A stretch of DNA of 17,140 nucleotides, from assembly GCA_031385325.1 (NCBI GenBank), contig JANNBJ010000204.1, positions 1 through 17,140 on the forward strand. Reading direction: 5' to 3'. A program made the position numbers and the translations under genes. Source of the stretch: SYFY01 sp031385325 (GTDB lineage: Bacteria > Pseudomonadota > Gammaproteobacteria > Pseudomonadales > Azotimanducaceae). The notes beneath the pieces were generated by a model. It was given only the letters and a program-made list of their open reading frames with translations, was not told the origin of the DNA and did no database searches. Positions 1 through 5,411 of this stretch are shown here, one piece after another; within the stretch, counting starts at the first letter, position 1; each line of letters opens with the position of its first letter.

Positions 1-188
1 GGCATGCGGATGTCGAGGAAAGCGATGTCGGGCTGGTGCTGCTGGATGAGGGACAGTGCCTCCGGTCCGTTGTTGGCGATGCCCTGAATGGTGAGCGTCG
101 GCCAGACGCTACTCAGCTGTCGTTGCAGATGTTCTGCCAGGTTTCGTTCGTCATCGGCAATGATGGCGGTGGCGATGGCCGTGGTCAT
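1..188 (-). CDS. Response regulator, receiver domain N-terminus (LytR/AlgR type likely), cut by window edge
   Basis: Only the first 62 codons are inside the window; the gene continues past position 1. The start is the ATG at 188-186, and it overlaps the TGA of the upstream histidine kinase in a 4-nt ATGA junction, which implies translational coupling. The visible protein shows a receiver domain: the acidic pair D12-D13 in IIADDE and the phosphoacceptor D59 in AFLDIRMP. The output domain is not visible. Kinases of the LytS/YehU class normally pair with regulators carrying a LytTR DNA-binding domain, so that is the expected output by inference. It would be phosphorylated by the adjacent kinase and could control this operon. 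Confidence 0.88.
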   Translation of the reverse strand, partial: MTTAIATAIIADDERNLAEHLQRQLSSVWPTLTIQGIANNGPEALSLIQQHQPDIAFLDIRM

Positions 189-1213
189 GCCTGCTCCAGC
201 GGCAATCGCAGTTCGGCGATGATGCCACCTTCCGGCCGTTCGATCAGGTCCAGTGCAGCGCGATGGCCATACAGCGCCTGCAGACGATCCCTGATGTTGC
301 GCAGACCGATACCCGTGCCTCGCGAGTTCTGCTCAAAACCGACACCGTCGTCGGTGACACGAAGCAGCAGCTGATCTTCGACGCGGCTGGCCGTGATCGT
401 CAGCGAGCCGGGCGTCAGTTTGGGGTCCAGTCCGTGCAAAACAGCGTTTTCCACCAGGGGCTGGAGCAGCAGAGGTGGCAAGGTCAATACATGAAAATCG
501 TTGGCAACATCGATGACTACGCTCAGGCGCTGACCCATGCGGACTTTCTGAATGTCGAGGTACGCCGAGATGATTTCCAGTTCCTCGCCCAGTGTGGTGT
601 GACTATCGCGTGTGCGACGCAGTGATGCACGCAGCAGTCTCGCGAGATTCTGCAGCATCGTTTCAGCCGCATCAGGATTGGCGCGGATGAGGCTCGCGAT
701 ATTGCCGAGTGTGTTGAACAGGAAGTGAGGTTCGATCTGGGCCTGCAGCAGGCGCAGTTCAGTTTCGAACATACGACGTTCCTGTTGCATGCTGGCTGCC
801 CTCGACTCCACCAGTTCCAGGCGAGTCTTCAGCAACTCTTCGCGCGTGCTGAACATGAGAAAGCCGAAAACGCCGAAAAAGATGCCAGCCACCAGACTGC
901 TGTAATTGCTGGAAAAGAAGAACCAGGGGTTCTGAACGATCAGCGTTCCAGCGATGATCAGACCGAGCGACAGTCCGATGGCGGTGATCAATATCGGGCC
1001 GAGGTACCATTTCTCGAGCTGGCTCATTTTCCTGGCGAGCAATACAAATGCGGTGTTGATCGACAGCCCGATGCAGAACGAGATGGTCAGTGTGGTCGCA
1101 AACCCATCCGTGAGCCCGATCCCGGTCAACAGGATGGCGATGGCCAGACAGAAGAACGCCGTCAGCGCGTAAGTTTTGGCCACCTCGGCAGCGGTTTGTG
1201 GTCTGGCGTTCAT
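185..1213 (-). CDS. LytS/YehU-type sensor histidine kinase
   Basis: Inner-membrane sensor kinase of 342 aa. Four hydrophobic segments lie at about residues 15-33, 40-60, 71-93 and 104-121, followed by a linker helix (about 122-155) and the His_kinase (PF06580) region with LQAQIEPHFLFNTL, phosphoacceptor H163. The ATPase domain has the N box LVENAVLHG (253-261), DDGVGF (288-293) and GTGIGL (299-304). The small integral-membrane input domain has no recognisable ligand fold. The chosen start, ATG at 1213, leaves 7 nt after the stop of the upstream carotenoid oxygenase. A start at 1312 is possible but would add 33 residues overlapping that gene. No good Shine-Dalgarno precedes 1213, so translation probably depends on coupling. 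It is co-oriented with the response regulator downstream. Confidence 0.9.
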   Translation of the reverse strand: MNARPQTAAEVAKTYALTAFFCLAIAILLTGIGLTDGFATTLTISFCIGLSINTAFVLLARKMSQLEKWYLGPILITAIGLSLGLIIAGTLIVQNPWFFFSSNYSSLVAGIFFGVFGFLMFSTREELLKTRLELVESRAASMQQERRMFETELRLLQAQIEPHFLFNTLGNIASLIRANPDAAETMLQNLARLLRASLRRTRDSHTTLGEELEIISAYLDIQKVRMGQRLSVVIDVANDFHVLTLPPLLLQPLVENAVLHGLDPKLTPGSLTITASRVEDQLLLRVTDDGVGFEQNSRGTGIGLRNIRDRLQALYGHRAALDLIERPEGGIIAELRLPLEQA

Positions 1214-1220
1214 TGAATGG

Positions 1221-2759
1221 TCAGGACGCCACGAACTTGCCATGCAGCCCAAGCGGCAGTGCGTAGGGCAGGGTGGCGGTTGCCACGGGACCTTCGTCTG
1301 GTGCACTGACATCGAACACGTTGAGCAGGGTTCGATCGTTTTTCACATCGAGCGCGGTGCCGACGATCCAGCCTGCAGATTCCGGATCGCTGCCTGGAGC
1401 CGCGACGAACAGATGTTCTTCAGGAATCTGATGATCGGGGTAGCGCAGCGTCACCAGTTTCTCCCGGCGATCATCGTAGACGGCAACGCCCGACAGCATG
1501 GGGTGAGATGCCGGTTTGCTGTCATCGCTGCACAGCATCACCAGACGGTGACTGCGCTGCGTGCTCACACGTGGATCAATAGCTGGAAATTCGGTGTTGA
1601 AACCAGGGTTGAACATGGCTTCTTCGGTGATCCGGCCTTTGTTGGTATCGATCCGGTATCGGTAGTGCAGACTGGGTGATGCCGGTGATCGAATGCCACG
1701 CATCACATCGCGGAAAGTGTTGATCATGGCCATCGGGTCTGGCGCACGCGCGGCATCGAATTGAATCACGCCCTGCGCATCTTCCCACGCATTGCCGTAG
1801 TGGAATACCCACTGCGCCGGAAGCTCCAGCCACTGCACCTTGCTGAAATCGTTCTTGTCGACGATGAGGACGCGGGTTGGCAGATTCGGCTCCCACACGT
1901 GTGCTTCCATGAAGGAGGTGAATTCACCGGCTGGCTTGTAATTCAGGGGCGGCAGCAGCAGGACGATGTGGCGTGAGGTCACCAGGAAATCGTGCGGCAT
2001 GGTCATGGGGTCGACCTTTACCGTGCCTGCCTTGACCAGCGCACCTTGAGCGTCGATGTGCCACAGCGCAATCAGTCCGGCACCGGAGACATAGCCAAAG
2101 TTCCATAGCGTGCCGTCGGGTTCAACCCGTGGATGGGCGGAAAATGGTACGCCGTCAGTGTCTTCGTTGAACGAGTGAATGCCGGTTGTCGAGAGGTCGT
2201 CGGGGTTCATCTCCCACGGCGAGCCGGCTTCCCACAGCGCCAGCAGCTTGCCATGATGCGGCAGAACAGAAATGTTGGCGACGTTGACCGCATCACTGCT
2301 GGACACCGGCGCAGGATTCGGAGGCACACTGCCAAACCCTGGATACAAGGCGCGTCCGGCGGCGATTTCCGCCTTGTACTTGTTCGTTTCGATCATGCGA
2401 GATTTGTGAGTGACCCCCGCTGGCGTGAATTTCCACGCCTGCAACATGCCATCACCGTCGAACCAGTGGTGATACCGGTAGCCGGCGATGTCATGGCGGG
2501 CCGGACCATTGCGATACAGCGTGCCAGTCAATCCGGCTGGCCACTGGCCCGTGACGGCGGCGTTGGCGGCAAAGGCTGGTTGAGTCACTGAGCGAAAGGC
2601 TTTCAACCATGGCTCTTCAACCAGGGCTGCGTTGAAGGAATTCATCCAGGCGTCATTCGCAGTGACGTCAGCCAGTCCCATGGGTACCTGAGACAACAAT
2701 CCTGCGGCGGCTGCAAAACGCAGGAAATCGCGCCGACCGGTGTTGCTGGGTGCCGGCAT
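1221..2759 (-). CDS. Tat-exported carotenoid oxygenase (RPE65/lignostilbene dioxygenase family)
   Basis: A 512-aa non-haem Fe(II) dioxygenase expected to cleave a conjugated C=C bond of a carotenoid, apocarotenoid or stilbene. The four family iron ligands appear in order: H209 (SAHPRVEPDG), H256 (MPHDF), H320 (FHYGNAWED) and H505 (LGLHGKF). The family signature HHWFDGDGML is at 97-106. Length is normal for the family. The N-terminus has the twin-arginine motif GRRDFLRF (8-15) plus a hydrophobic stretch to about residue 30, so the enzyme should be folded, iron-loaded and exported to the periplasm, unlike many cytosolic homologues. The ATG follows a GGTGGGG ribosome site and sits 1 nt after the stop of the DUF2141 gene. 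The substrate cannot be deduced; no carotenoid synthesis or rhodopsin gene is in the window. Confidence 0.92.
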   Translation of the reverse strand: MPAPSNTGRRDFLRFAAAAGLLSQVPMGLADVTANDAWMNSFNAALVEEPWLKAFRSVTQPAFAANAAVTGQWPAGLTGTLYRNGPARHDIAGYRYHHWFDGDGMLQAWKFTPAGVTHKSRMIETNKYKAEIAAGRALYPGFGSVPPNPAPVSSSDAVNVANISVLPHHGKLLALWEAGSPWEMNPDDLSTTGIHSFNEDTDGVPFSAHPRVEPDGTLWNFGYVSGAGLIALWHIDAQGALVKAGTVKVDPMTMPHDFLVTSRHIVLLLPPLNYKPAGEFTSFMEAHVWEPNLPTRVLIVDKNDFSKVQWLELPAQWVFHYGNAWEDAQGVIQFDAARAPDPMAMINTFRDVMRGIRSPASPSLHYRYRIDTNKGRITEEAMFNPGFNTEFPAIDPRVSTQRSHRLVMLCSDDSKPASHPMLSGVAVYDDRREKLVTLRYPDHQIPEEHLFVAAPGSDPESAGWIVGTALDVKNDRTLLNVFDVSAPDEGPVATATLPYALPLGLHGKFVAS

Positions 2760-2760
2760 G

Positions 2761-3210
2761 TTATTTCCCCACCGTGATCGTCAGTGCAATGTCGCCTTTC
2801 ATTTCAAATCGGGCGTCTTCGAATTTGGGTGGACCAAAATTGCCGCGTGCATTGTTGGACATGCCCCACGGCTCCTTTGGCATGCCAACCATGTTGCTGT
2901 CCATTTCGTTGTTGTTGTTCACGTCGTGCAGGACGCGCGCAGCCCAGAAGCCGGGTGGCAGCGCATCGGTCGTGAATGACACGGAGCCGGTTCTGGCAGG
3001 CAGGATGATCTGCAGTGCGTTCGGACCTTTGCCATCAAAAGCACTGGCGTCACCAACGGAAATCATGATGTTGCCGTTGGCATCCTGGATGTTGTCGATT
3101 TTCATCGAGAGGGTGTCGGCAAAAGCACCGCCGCTCAGCAGGAACAGCGCCACTAAAATGTAGATGACCCGAATGAGCGAGATGGAAGGTGCCAGGTAGT
3201 TGTAGTGCAT
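2761..3210 (-). CDS. Exported DUF2141 protein
   Basis: First gene of the four-gene minus-strand operon; 149 aa. A hydrophobic signal peptide (about residues 12-31, cleavage near GGAFA-D) precedes one DUF2141 (PF09912) domain. The conserved part, about 95-135, contains HDVNNNNEMDSNMVG, PKEPWGMSNNARG and FGPPKFEDARF, matching the family pattern of an Asp/Asn-rich loop followed by GxPxExxGxSN. The loop resembles a calcium-binding loop, but family function is unknown. The ATG at 3210 is preferred over one at 3270 because CGGAG lies about 8 nt upstream and the signal peptide then starts properly. Pairing with a periplasmic carotenoid oxygenase suggests a shared extracytoplasmic role, by inference only. 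Confidence 0.85.
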   Translation of the reverse strand: MHYNYLAPSISLIRVIYILVALFLLSGGAFADTLSMKIDNIQDANGNIMISVGDASAFDGKGPNALQIILPARTGSVSFTTDALPPGFWAARVLHDVNNNNEMDSNMVGMPKEPWGMSNNARGNFGPPKFEDARFEMKGDIALTITVGK

Positions 3211-3225
3211 GAGGTAGCTCCGATT

Positions 3226-3260
3226 GAGAAACCGCAGCTTACGTCCTTGCCCGAGAAACC
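3226..3260. repeat. Two direct copies of GAGAAACC upstream of the DUF2141 gene
   Basis: The 8-mer occurs at 3226-3233 and 3253-3260, 27 nt apart, just upstream of the DUF2141 start on its minus strand, where it reads GGTTTCTC. Paired direct repeats at this spacing are seen in LytTR-type binding sites, but those motifs differ in detail and this match could be chance. No convincing -10/-35 pair was found in 3211-3384. Confidence 0.2.
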
Positions 3261-3340
3261 AAAGCGGCATGCGACGAAGCCGCGCCGAAGCAGACCGGAA
3301 CTGCGTGGCGGGGGTGTTTTTTCGTCGTGCGTCAGTGCGC

Positions 3341-3371
3341 TGCTGAAAAGTTCAGGAGGAACTTTTCAGCA
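3341..3371 (-). terminator. Hairpin downstream of the MarR gene, possible terminator
   Basis: A perfect 12-bp inverted repeat, TGCTGAAAAGTT (3341-3352) and AACTTTTCAGCA (3360-3371), with a 7-nt loop. It lies 14 nt beyond the MarR stop codon and before the DUF2141 operon on the same strand. Neither strand shows the T-run of a standard intrinsic terminator next to the stem, so it may be a weak or factor-assisted terminator, an mRNA 3'-end stabiliser, or a protein site. Confidence 0.5.
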
Positions 3372-3384
3372 ACCGGATGGGTGC

Positions 3385-3882
3385 TCAGCCTACCGAGCGC
3401 TTTCGACCGGCGGCTCTTTTATCGCCGACGATGCGACCCCAGTCCATGGCCAGAGACCCTCGCAGTGCTTCCATGGCGTCATAACCAACCCGCATGGCCA
3501 GTACCTGCTCTGCTTCGCGCAGCGTGCTCATGGCGGTATGGATCAGGCGCGCCCCACGCTCGCTGAAGACGATGCGATTGGCGCGTTTGTCGTTGGGATC
3601 GGGAATCTGGGTGACGATATCGTCCTGCTCCAGATCGTTGATCTGTTGCTGGATGGCCTGTCGACTGACGCCAAGAACGCGGGCCAGTTCTGCCGCGCGA
3701 GCTACTCCATTGGCGATATTGATCAGGATCATGGTCTGGGTGCGGGTGCGCGGCACATAGCCGGCTCGCTCCAGGCCGTTCTGCAAACTCTCGTCCATCC
3801 AGTAGTACGCTCGCAATAAACCGCGCATGAGCAGTTCTTGCGGCGAGTCTTGAACCGCATTCTGGGAAGTCTGGTTGTCCAT
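3385..3882 (-). CDS. MarR-family transcriptional regulator
   Basis: A 165-aa winged-helix regulator of typical MarR size. The helix-turn-helix spans about residues 62-84 (RAAELARVLGVSRQAIQQQI), and the wing is DPNDKRANRI (95-104), the family's DxRxxR-like element in variant form. Helices at both ends would form the dimer interface. The ATG at 3882 is preceded by AGGTGA with very short spacing. The gene is divergent from the coxGSLM cluster across about 320 nt containing a palindrome, the usual arrangement for a regulator controlling the neighbouring operon and itself. The effector is unknown. The C-terminus ends in a basic tail (KRAAGRKRSVG). Confidence 0.88.
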   Translation of the reverse strand: MDNQTSQNAVQDSPQELLMRGLLRAYYWMDESLQNGLERAGYVPRTRTQTMILINIANGVARAAELARVLGVSRQAIQQQINDLEQDDIVTQIPDPNDKRANRIVFSERGARLIHTAMSTLREAEQVLAMRVGYDAMEALRGSLAMDWGRIVGDKRAAGRKRSVG

Positions 3883-4014
3883 TTCACCTGTACTCGAAAG
3901 GTTAAAACCAACCTGATCGTTCGCCTTGCTTGGCTACGGACCAGATCTGTGCGGAGTCTGGGCAGTCATGCCCGCGCGCATTGTCCACTGAACCGCCTTA
4001 TTCAGGCAACTCGA

Positions 4015-4042
4015 TTTACATTCATTCGCGCATATTTTTCAA
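4015..4042 (-). promoter_or_regulatory. Possible sigma-70 promoter for the MarR gene
   Basis: On the minus strand TTGAAA (4042-4037) and TGTAAA (4020-4015) are separated by 16 nt; each matches four or more positions of the sigma-70 consensus. The -35 lies 8 nt from the palindrome at 4051-4066, so a bound dimer could affect this promoter. The match is only moderate. Confidence 0.3.
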
Positions 4043-4050
4043 ACGGTGCC

Positions 4051-4078
4051 CTGTTTGACCAAACAGCGACCAAACAGC
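4051..4078. promoter_or_regulatory. Candidate MarR operator: palindrome plus tandem repeat
   Basis: CTGTTTG (4051-4057) and CAAACAG (4060-4066) form a perfect 7-bp dyad around AC, a 16-bp palindrome. The right half is duplicated: GACCAAACAGC occurs twice in tandem (4057-4067 and 4068-4078), giving a third half-site. A short AT-centred palindrome between a MarR gene and its divergent target is the expected form of a MarR operator. That it binds this MarR protein is inference. Confidence 0.5.
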
Positions 4079-4202
4079 GGGTTTGCAGGCCGCAGAGCAC
4101 ATCGACCAACTGCGTTGCAAAGCGTAAATCAGGCTGCCAATCTCGCGCCCTTCTTCGGGTGACTGCGCAGCGTCATTCGTTCGGCCAAGGAGTTTGACGA
4201 TC

Positions 4203-4820
4203 GTGGAACAGCAAGGGGAATACCTGATTCCTGCGCCGCAGAGCGCGGTCTGGGCAGCGTTGAACGATCCCGACGTCCTGGCGCGTTGTATCCCGGGCTG
4301 TCAGACGATGGTGCGGGAAGACGACACCCATTTCAGCGCCAAGGTCAAAGCCAAGGTCGGCCCGGTCAGCGCAACCTTTGATGTTGGCCTCGAACTTTCG
4401 GATATCGCAGCGCCCGACAGCTATCGCATCATCGGCAATGTGAAAGGTGGGCCGGCAGGGTTTGGCAAAGGTGGCGCGACGGTTCGACTCGAAACCGTCC
4501 AGGACGCACAGACCGGCGCACCGCGCACACGCCTGATCTATGACATCGATGCGTCCATCGGCGGCAAACTTGCGCAGGTTGGGTCCAGGCTGATCGATGC
4601 AGCAACACGCAAGATGGCCGATGAGTTCTTCACGGCGTTCAGCGCGCAGATTGGTGTGCCGGATGCTGACGACGGTCCGGCCAATCAAGCCGTTGCAGAT
4701 GGCGCTGATGGCTCGCCTGCGAGCGTTGCTGGTACTTCGCGTTACGAGACCGGAGGTCAGTGGAAAGTCTGGGCGGTCGTGATCGTCATCTTTGTGCTGG
4801 CCATGGTTCTCTCCATCTGA
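4203..4820 (+). CDS. coxG: CoxG-type CO dehydrogenase accessory protein, membrane-anchored SRPBCC domain
   Basis: A 205-aa protein of the CoxG family (PF06240, START/SRPBCC fold). Family signatures are GEYLIPAPQSAVWAALNDPD at 5-24, CIPGC (29-33), the FDVGLELSDI strand region and the amphipathic helix GKLAQVGSRLIDAATRKMAD (121-140). After a linker rich in Ala, Gly and Asp (about 150-186), a C-terminal transmembrane helix (about 187-204) should anchor it to the inner face of the cytoplasmic membrane. CoxG recruits CO dehydrogenase to the membrane in studied carboxydotrophs and is proposed to help pass electrons to quinone. GTG at 4203 is chosen because AAGGAG lies 10 nt upstream and the family alignment starts there; TTG at 4194 is too close to it. 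First gene of the cox cluster. Confidence 0.88.
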   Translation: MEQQGEYLIPAPQSAVWAALNDPDVLARCIPGCQTMVREDDTHFSAKVKAKVGPVSATFDVGLELSDIAAPDSYRIIGNVKGGPAGFGKGGATVRLETVQDAQTGAPRTRLIYDIDASIGGKLAQVGSRLIDAATRKMADEFFTAFSAQIGVPDADDGPANQAVADGADGSPASVAGTSRYETGGQWKVWAVVIVIFVLAMVLSI

Positions 4821-4844
4821 TTCATCCTGGGTTCGAGTGCAAAA

Positions 4845-4884
4845 TTTTCGTCAATCGTCTGATGCCTGACGAAAACGATTGACG
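4845..4884 (+). promoter_or_regulatory. Two mutually exclusive hairpins in the coxG-coxS gap
   Basis: Stem A pairs TTTTCGTCA (4845-4853) with TGACGAAAA (4867-4875), 9 bp with a 13-nt loop. Stem B pairs CGTCAATCGT (4849-4858) with ACGATTGACG (4875-4884), 10 bp with a 16-nt loop. They share 4849-4853 and 4875, so they cannot form together. Both are perfect. There is no adjacent T-run; five T's occur at 4900-4904. Possible roles are mRNA processing or stabilisation setting coxG versus coxSLM levels, or a dyad bound by a protein. Confidence 0.5.
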
Positions 4885-4931
4885 TCGCCCGCGACTCGGT
4901 TTTTCAATGGAGCCCGGGGGACGATAACAAC

Positions 4932-5402
4932 ATGCAGATCAATCTGACGGTCAATGGTGCCGAGCATTCGCTCGATGTACCGGAAAATACGCTCCTGGTC
5001 GACATCATCCGCGAACGACTGCGGTTGACGGGAACCCATGTCGGCTGTGATACCAGCCAGTGTGGTGCGTGCACGATCCATCTCGATGGCCGCGCCGTAA
5101 AAAGTTGCACGGTGCTGGCAGGTCAGGCCGATGGTGCAACGATCACCACCATCGAAGGTATCGGCGCAATCGATGCGCTGCATCCGATGCAGGCCGCGTT
5201 TCGCGAGTGCCATGCGCTGCAGTGCGGCTTCTGCACACCAGGCATGATCATGGCGGCGATCGACCTGGTTGAGCACACCGATAACCTTGATGGGCGCGCA
5301 GTACGTGAAGGTCTGGAAGGGAACATCTGCCGCTGCACCGGTTATCACAACATCGTGCGGGCGGTTCTGTCCGCCGCACAAACCATGACGGTAAAAACCT
5401 GA
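4932..5402 (+). CDS. coxS: CO dehydrogenase-like small subunit, two [2Fe-2S] clusters
   Basis: The 156-aa iron-sulfur subunit of a xanthine oxidase-family molybdenum hydroxylase. The N-terminal plant-ferredoxin-like domain has C39, C44, C47 and C59 (CDTSQCGAC then C11 residues on). The C-terminal helical domain has C98 and C101 (QCGFCTPGM) and C133 and C135 (NICRCTGYHNI). All eight cluster ligands are present and the length is standard. It carries electrons between the molybdenum site in CoxL and FAD in CoxM in the cytoplasmic L2M2S2 complex. The ATG is preceded by a GGGGGA site about 10 nt upstream. The 111-nt gap from coxG contains alternative hairpins. The stop is followed after 9 nt by coxL. 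Confidence 0.96.
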   Translation: MQINLTVNGAEHSLDVPENTLLVDIIRERLRLTGTHVGCDTSQCGACTIHLDGRAVKSCTVLAGQADGATITTIEGIGAIDALHPMQAAFRECHALQCGFCTPGMIMAAIDLVEHTDNLDGRAVREGLEGNICRCTGYHNIVRAVLSAAQTMTVKT

Positions 5403-5411
5403 GGAGACGAC

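Larger units (their letters stand above)
3883..4202. promoter_or_regulatory. Divergent control region between marR-like gene and coxG
   Basis: This 320-nt stretch has no convincing gene. It contains the palindrome/direct repeat at 4051-4078 and a possible minus-strand promoter at 4015-4042. A small dyad, AGGTT-N6-AACCT (3899-3914), lies just upstream of the MarR start. AAGGAG at 4187-4192 is the ribosome site for coxG. I could not find a good plus-strand -35/-10 pair for the cox genes; TTGACC inside the palindrome (4055-4060) resembles a -35 but has no matching -10 at 16-18 nt. Confidence 0.55.

Noticed and set aside
725..1216. Plus-strand open frame of 163 codons opposite the histidine kinase
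   Set aside because: The minus-strand kinase has full H, N and G boxes over the same bases; the plus frame has no family features and is a codon-bias shadow.
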